From Deltaproteobacteria bacterium PRO3 (GTDB lineage Bacteria > UBA10199 > DSSB01): 56,211 bases of DNA. The translations under genes and the position numbers were made by a program. The stretch spans positions 1-56,211 of the forward strand of contig SZOV01000009.1 in NCBI GenBank assembly GCA_030263375.1, written 5' to 3'. Below the pieces are notes generated by a model, which saw only the letters and a list, made by a program, of their open reading frames with translations, searched no databases and was not told the origin of the DNA. Of this stretch, positions 36,145 through 44,118 are shown piece by piece (position 1 is the first letter of the stretch; every line of letters starts with the position of its first letter).

Positions 36145-39100
36145 ATGCCGATTCGCGACCTACAGCAATTGAGCCAACAAATGGAAACACTCCTGCGCGA
36201 CGGCACGCGACGCAACCTCCACGCCCAAGCGCACGCGAGAGCGATTCTTAAACAACTCGGAACGCCGGAACGTGAGTGGCCAGCTTTTAGCCCCGTACTC
36301 GATGAACGCCTCATGTATTTCGCAAATGCTTCGATGGTTATGGCCTTGGACCTTGTTGACGCGCCGATGTACCAAGACCTCGCAACGGAGTTACTAACCC
36401 AGGGGGCCGAGGCTATCGAGTTTCTATGTGTTGTCGGGCGGTTCAAAGCATGCATACCGGATGAGCTGCTCAAGGCAGCGACGGCCTACCACATCGCTGG
36501 CCATCACGCCCGCTCCTACGTCCTGATGCACACGCTGACAACTAGCAATGACTTTAAGCCGGATTCATTCATACAGGCAATCATTGCCCTTGTGGCTCGT
36601 GATCTCACGCGTGCTAGAGAAATCACGCTGGCGATCTTTAATCAACCTCAGTTCGTAGATGCCAATGTTGCAGAGGCCCTCGCAGGTGGTGCGACTACGG
36701 ATGACAATGCAATCGCGGATCTTGGACGACGCAGCCTGACTGAAGCGATTTCGTGGTTTTTGGAATTTCTTAAAGTCGGTTCAATGCCTTTTCGTGATAC
36801 CGCCACCAAACAGTGCCGCGCCGTCGCAGCGCTTGGGCGGGAGGCTCGCCATGTTGATCTCTGGTGGTGGGGAAAGGTTCTGGAACGTTTTTTCCGCGAA
36901 CTTGGCGACTCAAGCTTTTGGAGCTGCATTGGCGATATTGGTCCGCGCTTCCCTTCGGGCGCCCCAATCCAGCGCTACATCGAAAGCCTGTTACTGAAGC
37001 ACCCCGCCACCATATCGCTGTGGCCATCCCAGCAGAGCGCCATAGCCATGATCAAGCGAGCAGATGCTCCAAGCTTCTGCGTGCGAATGCCCACCAGCGC
37101 GGGGAAGACTCGCATAGCCGAACTCTGCATCGTGCGCGCCATATTGGACAGTCTCAACAGTCCTAACGCTAAGTGTGTGTATATCGCTCCGTTCCGCTCA
37201 CTAGCAGCTGAAATCGAGCGCACCCTCACCAGTGGACTACAACCATTGGGAGTTCGCGTTTCCGAGGTCTATGGCGGATTTGATATGACGGCCAATGACG
37301 AACGGCTGATCCAGGATACCCAGGTACTGATTGCTACGCCGGAAAAGCTGGATGCGGTTCTGCGAATAGCGCCGGAGCTGCTCTCGGACATCCGCCTCGT
37401 GATCTTCGACGAGGGCCACCTCGCAGGCGACACTTCTTCGCGCGGCCTACGCGCTGAGTTCCTGATTAACCGCCTCTTGTGGCGCCTGGGGCGTCAGCAA
37501 TGCCGCCACGTCTTCCTGTCCGCAGTTCTCCCTAACCCGGAAGACTTCGCGCGATGGATCGGCGGCGGCGCCGACCATCTTGTTTCATCGACATGGCGTC
37601 CGTCGCGGCTGCTCGTAGGGCAGTGTTTGTGGAATGGCACACGTGTTCGGCTCGATTATACCCATTCCAGTGATACGCCGTTGGATCATGAAACCTTTGT
37701 GCCGCAGTTTGTGGGCCGGCGAGAGGTCCGGGGCATCCAAGGAGTAGGCGGACGTCGGAGGCCGTTTCCCGCCAATTGGCAGGAAGCCTATGCATCGGCT
37801 GCTATACATCTGACTTCCATCGGAACGACTTTAGCCTTTGTTCCTCAAGCCCGACACGTAGAGTCGACGGCCAAGACTATTCTTGATGCATTGCAACTTT
37901 CACATGCCCTGGCTCGGTCCGAGGGTGCGACGTTGCACTTTCCTTCTCCCGATCCCGTGAGTGCGCTTATGCAGGATTGCCTGACTGCAATTCGCGATGA
38001 GCTTGGCCCCGATTCAGTAATTTCATCGTTCATCCGGGCCGGCATTGCCATTCACCACGGCAACCTTCCTTCTCGAGTCAGGCTGGCAATCGAGCGGCTC
38101 GTTCGAGATCGACAGCTCGCCCTCATCGTAGCGACAACGACGCTCGGGCAGGGAGTTAACCTGCCGATCCGGACAGTCCTAGTGCGAGGCGTCCAACAGG
38201 ACCAGCACCACCAGATTGACAGATTGGGATTCTGGAATATCGCCGGGCGAGCGGGGCGCGCCCTCCACGAGAACGAAGGTCACGTGCTCTTCTTCTTCGA
38301 CGAAACGGCACCAACCCATCAGTTGCGGAGCCGCCGAGCTGCAATCCGCGAATTGATCCAGCGGACAAGCGTGGAGGCAGTAATTGGGGTGCTTCACCGC
38401 GCGCTCTCTTTCCTGCGAAAACTCTGGCACAGCACAACGCCGAATATCCCATTTGAAACATTGTGTCTTCGCATAGCAGAAGACGACTTCACTTGGGCTC
38501 CCGAGGATAAGCGCCAAAGCCTCGCCTCACTTTTCGGCCTGGTGGATCAGAATCTGCTCGCTATGGCCGTGGAAGCAGTCTATACGCCCGAGCAGCCAGA
38601 TCGGCTCCAGGAGGTCCTGCGCGAATCGCTACTCTTCTGCCAGCTGGAGACTCGCCCGATCGATGGCATCACCGCTCCGGCAGCTATTAATATTATGAGT
38701 GCGCGCTTGAGGTCCATCTACCGTCGTTTCCCCCAGGAAGATCGCCGGGCAAAATTCTACAAAATGGGGTTCGACTTGGACGACTGCTTGACCGTGGAAA
38801 AAAATCGGAACCAGATTATGGATATCCTCAGGAACGTTGCTGATTGGGACAGCGGGACGGAAGATACCCGGCTCGATACTCTCCTCTCTTTGGCAGCACT
38901 TGCCTTGCCGCTCAACACGATGCGCGAGGCGACAGACCTGGACCCTCTGGTACTGCTGCCAGCCATCAAGGGCTGGCTCAGAGGACAAAGCTGCATCGAA
39001 ATCATCGCCGCCGGACAGGCTGACGATATTTCGTCCGATCCTGGCGAACTGTCGCGTATCATAGAGCGGGTCTGCGTCTATGGACTCGCGTGGGTCATGA

Positions 39101-39711
39101 ATGGAATCATTACTTTTAGCCGTCCCGAGTTTGAAAACCACGGCATCCCCTTCCCGGAGGCGGCTTCTCATTTTCCGGCCATGTTCAAACTAGGAGTGCC
39201 TTCTCCACTCGCTTCAGCTTTTGCTGGCTATCTGCAACTTGATCGAAGCCTGGCTATTGAGGCTGCTGCGAAGTGCCCATATAGTATCACAGAAATCGAC
39301 CGAGCCATTGCCTGGCTGCATGCGACCGATGCAGCCAGCCTTCAGGAGCAGGGTATGTCGGAAGCTGCTGCCACTAGGGTCGTCCGGCTCCGTAGAACGG
39401 GAATCGACCCCCTCGCCCAACTGAATACGGAGGCCACTGATACGCGCCGAGTGATTGTGAATGGCAATCGATTGGACGACGAAACGGCCGCTGGAGATGC
39501 AGTTTTGTGGCTACCGCGCGCAAGCGCCGGGCCCGAGTGGCTCGACCTTGCGCGTCCTGACGGAAAGCTACTCGGCACGTATCGCTTTCAGCAACAGCCT
39601 GTCCCTGAATGGCTGTCTCGAACTTCGAAGGTTGTCTCGCGGCTTACGGACATCTCGCCTCATTCCAAAGGGGCTGTTGTAACCGTTGAGAGCCGTCGAC
39701 TCGGTACGTGA
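36145..39711 (+). CDS. hamB: HamB-like SF2 helicase, Hachiman defence
   Basis: A 1188-residue Ski2-like superfamily 2 helicase. An N-terminal helical region of about 300 residues precedes motif I PTSAGKT (316-322), motif II DEGH (422-425), and motif VI in WNIAGRAGRALHE (AGRAGRA at 700-706). The C-terminal third is helical and may serve as a regulatory or DNA-sensing part. HamB is thought to hold HamA inactive until it meets damaged or invading DNA. It is translated directly after hamA, with GGAG before the ATG. Length is larger than many HamB proteins. Confidence 0.83.
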   Translation: MPIRDLQQLSQQMETLLRDGTRRNLHAQAHARAILKQLGTPEREWPAFSPVLDERLMYFANASMVMALDLVDAPMYQDLATELLTQGAEAIEFLCVVGRFKACIPDELLKAATAYHIAGHHARSYVLMHTLTTSNDFKPDSFIQAIIALVARDLTRAREITLAIFNQPQFVDANVAEALAGGATTDDNAIADLGRRSLTEAISWFLEFLKVGSMPFRDTATKQCRAVAALGREARHVDLWWWGKVLERFFRELGDSSFWSCIGDIGPRFPSGAPIQRYIESLLLKHPATISLWPSQQSAIAMIKRADAPSFCVRMPTSAGKTRIAELCIVRAILDSLNSPNAKCVYIAPFRSLAAEIERTLTSGLQPLGVRVSEVYGGFDMTANDERLIQDTQVLIATPEKLDAVLRIAPELLSDIRLVIFDEGHLAGDTSSRGLRAEFLINRLLWRLGRQQCRHVFLSAVLPNPEDFARWIGGGADHLVSSTWRPSRLLVGQCLWNGTRVRLDYTHSSDTPLDHETFVPQFVGRREVRGIQGVGGRRRPFPANWQEAYASAAIHLTSIGTTLAFVPQARHVESTAKTILDALQLSHALARSEGATLHFPSPDPVSALMQDCLTAIRDELGPDSVISSFIRAGIAIHHGNLPSRVRLAIERLVRDRQLALIVATTTLGQGVNLPIRTVLVRGVQQDQHHQIDRLGFWNIAGRAGRALHENEGHVLFFFDETAPTHQLRSRRAAIRELIQRTSVEAVIGVLHRALSFLRKLWHSTTPNIPFETLCLRIAEDDFTWAPEDKRQSLASLFGLVDQNLLAMAVEAVYTPEQPDRLQEVLRESLLFCQLETRPIDGITAPAAINIMSARLRSIYRRFPQEDRRAKFYKMGFDLDDCLTVEKNRNQIMDILRNVADWDSGTEDTRLDTLLSLAALALPLNTMREATDLDPLVLLPAIKGWLRGQSCIEIIAAGQADDISSDPGELSRIIERVCVYGLAWVMNGIITFSRPEFENHGIPFPEAASHFPAMFKLGVPSPLASAFAGYLQLDRSLAIEAAAKCPYSITEIDRAIAWLHATDAASLQEQGMSEAAATRVVRLRRTGIDPLAQLNTEATDTRRVIVNGNRLDDETAAGDAVLWLPRASAGPEWLDLARPDGKLLGTYRFQQQPVPEWLSRTSKVVSRLTDISPHSKGAVVTVESRRLGT

Positions 39712-40341
39712 CAATTTCGCCTGTGTATTTTGCGACGAGTAACCGCACTCCACGGCGATTTGGCTGTCTGGCGGCATTCAACCGGCGGAGTTTCATTCGT
39801 TACCTCTTTGGTTCCCGCCTTCAATCAAAGGGCTCCCCCAGATTACGGCTTTCTTTTGGAGCCGGGATCGACCGATTTTCGAAATCCAAGGTATGATTCT
39901 CCTCTTCCAGGCCCCAAGAAATTTGAATCACGTGACCTCAAGCACTTCGCAGCAACCCACGAAAATTTAAAATTCCAGCGTAGAATGGGCGACTTTTTAA
40001 CTTTCCCTCCCTGCCATTGTTTTTGCAATTTCCGGCCCAATCCTTGCTTAAGAGACAGATCATGTCTCCTAAGACTCCCCCCATAATCCTAGAAAAATCG
40101 TTTCGTGGTTTCATTCCCCTCCGTCGAGGAGATGAACCCACTCAGTCTATTTGCGAGGTCATGGGCTCCGCCCATACCCATAAATGCCTACACACCGGAC
40201 GCAATCCGGTGTTTTGCAGAATAATACATGAAATCAACTGCTTAAGGCGCCGCTCTGGGGAGGCGCTTTGAATATCAGGAGCGGCGCTTTTCGCTAAGAT
40301 ATTCAAATCATTTGCCTTTCGGAGCGGCGCTGGGGTGCAGG
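39712..40341. other. 630-base gap with nested inverted repeats
   Basis: No convincing gene is seen. At 40,192-40,212 ACACCGGA and TCCGGTGT form an 8-base hairpin. At 40,247-40,330 GCGCCGCTC (40,247) faces GAGCGGCGC (40,279 and again 40,322), and interleaved TTTGAATATC (40,267) faces GATATTCAAA (40,298). The dense block lies just before the RHH gene and could be its operator, an oriT or excision-related site. Confidence 0.6.
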
Positions 40342-40782
40342 ATGTACGAGAAGCTTACAATTCGAATTCGAAAAATTGACTACGAAATTTTGCAAGTAGA
40401 GGCCGCAAAATCGGGCCTTTCGAAGGCGGAGTTGGTTCGACGATTACTGGAAAATTTTCAGCTGCCCTCTCAGAAATTCGCAGGCGAGGATTTGAATAAA
40501 TTCTCCGAATGTAAAGCCCAGGAGGCATTGAAATCCACGCATCTCCTCATTCAAGAGAACAACCTTCTTCTCCGAAAAATTGCCCGTTACACCAATACCC
40601 AAATCGTGATCGAGACCGATGAGCAAATGAATCAAAAATTCGGGCAGGATTTTAAGAAAAATGTTTTGCAATACGCTGCTTCATCACTCAACCTCCTTGA
40701 CCAAGGACGCCCTTTATGGCTTCCTGCAAGCACCAACCTTTCCCGAAAGGAGGTGCCCACGCCAAATCCTTCCCGCGAATGA
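40342..40782 (+). CDS. Ribbon-helix-helix protein with helical tail
   Basis: A 146-residue protein. The first 45 residues, YEKLTIRIRKIDYEILQVEA and SKAELVRRLLENF, look like a ribbon-helix-helix DNA-binding domain. A helical region (residues 60-120) may form a coiled coil. This shape fits MobC-like relaxosome accessory proteins or antitoxin-type repressors; no relaxase or toxin is adjacent. The ATG at 40,342 is chosen because the RHH strand begins there. Inverted repeats just upstream could be its binding sites. Confidence 0.62.
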   Translation: MYEKLTIRIRKIDYEILQVEAAKSGLSKAELVRRLLENFQLPSQKFAGEDLNKFSECKAQEALKSTHLLIQENNLLLRKIARYTNTQIVIETDEQMNQKFGQDFKKNVLQYAASSLNLLDQGRPLWLPASTNLSRKEVPTPNPSRE

Positions 40783-40809
40783 GACATGCGACCCTGCACA
40801 GGAGGTGCT

Positions 40810-42006
40810 ATGCAGGTAAATGTCTATCTTCGGGACTACAAAACGAAACAAGGAGAAAAGCGGTACTATCTGGTCGTCCGCCAAAATTGACGGCGCGACT
40901 GCTTTGTGAATCTTGGTCCGATCCGCAGGCGAAAGGCGGAGGAACGTAAGAACCTCATCCTCAAAGAGCTCCTTAACGGGACCTTCGAGGATACTCCCGC
41001 CGCCCGGTTATACTTCAGCGAATTTTGCGACAAGTTCATCAGCAAATTCGCGCAAGGCTCCCGGGCGCCGGCGACGGTGAGGCAATACGAATACTGCCTT
41101 GCGCAAGCCAAGGCCCGGTTTCGCGGGCTACGCTTGGACCAGATCCAACGGGAAGACATCGAAGTATTCTTGAGCGAGCTGCCGATTCAAAATCGCACCA
41201 AGAATATCTTCTTGAACGCCCTGCGGATGGTCTTTCGCAAGGCCCGCGAATGGCGCTATCTGAAAACCTCTCCCGCCGATGGAATTCGGCCTTTCAAGGA
41301 ATCCAAGGTCGGGAATCGTTCCTTGACCCTGAAGGAATTGGGTCAAGTCCTGGATGCCGCCAAGCCCTGGACCCGATCACTCATCAAGGTGATGGTCTAT
41401 ACCGGCATGCGACCGGGCGAAGTCACCCAGTTCAAGTTCGAAGACATCGATTGGGAGACCCGCCAGATTCGCATCGTGTCCGACAAAGTCCGCCAAACCA
41501 AAAATCGCAAGACTCGGGTTGTCCCCATGTCCGACGATCTTTGGGAGGAGCTGAGGTTCCTGCAGGAAAATTACCCCGTCATGCATTACGAGGGGAGCTC
41601 CAAGGAAAGCATCCTGCCAAGAACTCCAGCCCAGCGGGCCTACGCCTTCTGCCACACCGACGGCCGGCCGATCCGATGCATCCGCTTAAGCCTGAAACGA
41701 CTCTTTAAAAGACTCGGCATTGAAGGAGTGATGCCTCACGGTCTGCGCAAGACCTTCTGCATCTTGCTGGCGCGCAATAGAGTCCATCCTAAAGTGGCCC
41801 AGGAGCTCCTGGGTCATTCGCGAGTGCAACTCACGATGGATATCTATACCGAGGTCAGCGATGATCAGAAAACCGTCGCCGTGGCGTCCTTGCCGACGTG
41901 CCGAGAGTTGGCGATGCAGATTTCCAAGTCGTGGAAGGGAAGAAATTCTAAACTTGTGGGAGTATTGTGGAATAGAAGCTCCGCCGCCAGCGGAGCAAAA
42001 TCCTAA
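40810..42006 (+). pseudogene. Tyrosine integrase with in-frame TGA near the start
   Basis: The site-specific recombinase of the island. A strong AGGAGG at 40,800-40,805 and ATG 40,810 open a frame reading MQVNVYLRDYKTKQGEKRYY, then VVRQN, and TGA at 40,888-40,890. The same frame continues through RRDCFVNLGPIRRRKAEER to 42,006. The downstream part keeps the core-binding domain and all catalytic features: Arg in TGMRPGEV, HGLRKTFC, GHSRVQLTMDIYTE with the Tyr. A GTG at 40,906 could restart translation (366 aa) but has no ribosome site and would lose the arm-type DNA-binding end. Confidence 0.85.
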
Positions 42007-42015
42007 CTACTTGAA

Positions 42016-42067
42016 AAAAATGGTGGAGACGAGCGGGATCGAACCGCCGACCTCCTGAATGCCATTC
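42016..42067. repeat. Right attachment repeat (attR) inside tRNA-Ala
   Basis: Identical to 31,716-31,767. Here the repeat continues into an intact tRNA-Ala, so this is the side where the element restored the gene. Confidence 0.95.
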
Positions 42068-42096
42068 AGGCGCTCTCCCAGCTGAGCTACGTCCCC
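42021..42096 (-). tRNA. tRNA-Ala (GGC anticodon)
   Basis: A 76-base tRNA gene with encoded CCA end. Read on the minus strand it begins GGGGACGTAGCTCAGCTGGG, has a D arm AGCTCAGCTGGGAGAGC, an anticodon stem CCTGA/TCAGG around the loop ATGGCAT (anticodon GGC), and a T arm with GGTTCGATCC. Its 3' half was used as the integration site of the adjacent island. Confidence 0.96.
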
Positions 42097-42181
42097 ATTT
42101 TCAAAAACAAATTTTACGGCGGAACCTCTATAAGGGCCAAGGTTTTTAGTCAATCATTATCACTATTTTTGGCCCGCCGGG

Positions 42182-43009
42182 CTAGCGCTGCACCTCCGGG
42201 CAAAACCAGGTCGACCGGGCCTGCTGGACGATCCGCTTCACCATGCCCCGGCCGTCCAAGGTCGGCTGCCCCTCCCGATCGTAGACCTGCAAAAACTCTT
42301 TCATCACCCCACGATTGCCCAATCCATCAAAGTAATCTCTCAGGCTGCTGCCCCCGTGCCGAATCCCCAGCTCCAAGGTCTCCCGGGCCGCCTGCAGCAG
42401 CGCCGCCAGCTCTGCGTCCTTCGTCCGCCGCACCCGCCGCCGCGGGTCCAGGCCCGCCTTATACAGCGACTCGCAGGCGTAGATGTTGCCTAGGCCGGCG
42501 CCCACGCCCTGGTGCAGGGTCAGGGCCTTCAGGTTCAGGCCCGGGTGGCGGCGGCAGCGCGCAAGGTAGGCCGCGGCGTCCAGCGCTGGGTCGAGGTAAT
42601 CCGGCCCCAAGCGCCGCAAAAAGGCGTTGTCGCCGCCCTCCGGTTCCGCGCTCAGCGACAGCGTCCCAAAGCGCCGCGCGTCCTGATACGCCAGCACCGA
42701 GCCGTCGTCGAATTTCAATTTGAGATGGGTGTGCGCCTCGAAGCGCTCGGGAGGCCGGGGAAAGTAGGTGAGACGGCCGCTCATCCCCAGGTGAATCACC
42801 AGGGCCGCGCCGCCCTCCGAGCGGATCAGCAGGTATTTGCCCCGCCGCTCCAGGCGCCGGATGGGCCGGTCCGCCAGGGCCCGCCGAATCTGCGCCGGCC
42901 GGGTGGTCTCGACGGGGGCGAGTTTCGAAAAGTCGAGCCCCACCACTTGCTTTCCCTCCACCAGCCTCAGGCTGCGGAGGATGGTCTCGACTTCGGGCAA
43001 TTCGGGCAT
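42182..43009 (-). CDS. mutM: Formamidopyrimidine-DNA glycosylase without intact zinc finger
   Basis: A 275-residue base-excision repair enzyme that removes 8-oxoguanine and related lesions. It begins PELPEVETILRSLR, which supplies the catalytic N-terminal Pro and Glu, and has RRGKYLLI and GVGAGLGNIYACESLYKAG of the helix-two-turn-helix. The C-terminal finger normally has four cysteines (PCRxCG and YCxxCQ). Here the first pair reads PTLDGR and the last reads FCPEVQ, so only one Cys is left. The Arg before STWFC, which contacts DNA in the family, is kept. Probably active as a zincless form. Confidence 0.9.
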   Translation of the reverse strand: MPELPEVETILRSLRLVEGKQVVGLDFSKLAPVETTRPAQIRRALADRPIRRLERRGKYLLIRSEGGAALVIHLGMSGRLTYFPRPPERFEAHTHLKLKFDDGSVLAYQDARRFGTLSLSAEPEGGDNAFLRRLGPDYLDPALDAAAYLARCRRHPGLNLKALTLHQGVGAGLGNIYACESLYKAGLDPRRRVRRTKDAELAALLQAARETLELGIRHGGSSLRDYFDGLGNRGVMKEFLQVYDREGQPTLDGRGMVKRIVQQARSTWFCPEVQR

Positions 43010-43022
43010 GAGGCTTTCTATT

Positions 43023-43155
43023 CTGTTGAAAAAAAGGTTTTATTCCTGCCGGAGTAAATCCGGCTCCATATACCGCCCAAAAATCTTTCAGATTTTTGGG
43101 GCCCGCCAATCCGCCTTCGGCGGCTTGGCCCAACCACCGGTGTTTTTTTCAACAG
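43023..43155. repeat. 133-base element with terminal inverted repeats and three internal hairpins
   Basis: Perfect 13-base ends CTGTTGAAAAAAA and TTTTTTTCAACAG enclose three successive hairpins: 43,048-43,064 (GCCGGA/TCCGGC), 43,076-43,100 (CCCAAAAATCT/AGATTTTTGGG) and 43,105-43,129 (GCCAA-CCGCC/GGCGG-TTGGC). It looks like a miniature transposable element or a dispersed structured repeat. It lies upstream of mutM. Confidence 0.75.
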
Positions 43156-43183
43156 CCTATAAGCCCGAGGGCCCCGCTTCAAT

Positions 43184-43627
43184 CTATTTTGCCTTCCTTT
43201 GGATGCTGGGGTTGAGGCCCCGCTCGTGCACCAGCTCCAAGAGCGGATACCCGGAACCCAGGCGCTTGTTGATCGCCTCGAGGTAGCCCCGCATCTCCGC
43301 GCGCTCGAGGAAGAGCTCGGGGTGCAGGCTGTGGATCCGGTAGCGCCCCTCGGCCAGGCTGAAGCCGAACTGCAGCAGGAACTCCCCCGAGCTGCTGTAG
43401 AACGACCACTCGATCTCCCGCGAGGCCTCGTCGAAGCGCTGGAAGACGTCCAGCACCGGGCTTAGGTCCTCGAAGGTGAGGGCGATCTGCCGGGGGCCCT
43501 GCGGGCGCTCCCGCGTCTCGGGGAAGGGCGGGGGGTGCGGCGATTGACGGCGGATTTCGTCCAGGCGCTCCTGCCGGCGCTGCGAAACCAGCTCGGCCAA
43601 GGCCTGGAATTTAGGTTGTTGGGTCAT
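43184..43627 (-). CDS. Hypothetical protein, 147 residues
   Basis: A soluble protein with a charged helical N-terminus (LAELVSQRRQERLDEIRR) and an alpha-beta C-terminal part (EIEWSFYSSSGEFLLQFGFS, GYPLLELVHERGL). No family is recognised. The start at 43,627 is fixed by a perfect AAGGAGG a few bases upstream. Codon usage is host-like. Confidence 0.75.
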   Translation of the reverse strand: MTQQPKFQALAELVSQRRQERLDEIRRQSPHPPPFPETRERPQGPRQIALTFEDLSPVLDVFQRFDEASREIEWSFYSSSGEFLLQFGFSLAEGRYRIHSLHPELFLERAEMRGYLEAINKRLGSGYPLLELVHERGLNPSIQRKAK

Positions 43628-43811
43628 GGTTGCCTCCTTGTGGCCATACATTACATGGCACATAAGTTACAAACAGCATGCCAATAACCTTGTGGATAAA
43701 ATTTTCCTTACAGAATGATTTCAGAAGCTTAGCGTCTGTGGATAAACTGGGGATTTCTCAGAATGAAAAACGATTTTGAGAAATTCTCAAATTGGCGTGG
43801 GTTTTGGGGGG

Positions 43812-44060
43812 CTAAAGCGGGCCGACGTCGCCATTTTCGCGGATTTTTTCATCCTCGTAGGGGGCGGCCCAGCGGCGGTAAAACTCCTGCGTGACGCAGT
43901 TCAGCACCCCCATGATTTCATTGATGGTTGAGTATTTTTTCCCCTTGGCCTCGAGGTAGCTCAAGAGCTGCCGGGTGATCAGGTAATTGAGCTCCCCGGC
44001 GTCGCCGGGGCGGGGGTCTTTGTCGAGTTTTTGACGCTGTTCCGGCTTGATGTAGGGCAT
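43812..44060 (-). CDS. Small conserved protein, DUF6899-like
   Basis: An 82-residue protein beginning MPYIKPEQRQKLDKD and containing AGELNYLITRQLLSYLEAKG and IMGVLNCVTQEFYRRWAAPYE. The MPYIKPE-x-R start and GELNY-IT segment are hallmarks of a small widespread family that I associate with DUF6899; function unknown. GAGGAG sits upstream of the ATG at 44,060. Confidence 0.78.
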   Translation of the reverse strand: MPYIKPEQRQKLDKDPRPGDAGELNYLITRQLLSYLEAKGKKYSTINEIMGVLNCVTQEFYRRWAAPYEDEKIRENGDVGPL

Positions 44061-44118
44061 GGCCGCTCCTCGAGAAGAAAGACTTGGTCGCGATTTCGCT
44101 TTGGCGTAGCTTGCCAGC

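Larger units (their letters stand above)
31716..42067. mobile_element. Genomic island integrated at tRNA-Ala, about 10.3 kb
   Basis: A perfect 52-base direct repeat brackets the segment. The right copy is the 3' part of an intact tRNA-Ala plus five bases; the left copy is the displaced fragment. A tyrosine integrase lies inside the right end, reading toward the tRNA. Base composition changes at the left repeat and is mosaic within: about 32.0-33.6 kb is AT-rich, while 35.3-39.7 kb is intermediate. GTAGGGG-type host repeats are absent inside. Contents are mostly defence-like: STAS/HEPN pair, DUF6933-like, DUF1016 nuclease, truncated WYL regulator, Hachiman-like HamA/HamB and an RHH protein. 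Confidence 0.93.

Noticed and set aside
39730-40086. 118-residue frame after hamB
   Set aside because: No ribosome site, no recognisable domain, irregular composition; treated as intergenic.
40888-40890. Selenocysteine codon in the integrase
   Set aside because: The residue expected there in integrases is Gly, not Cys, and no hairpin of the SECIS kind was seen just downstream.
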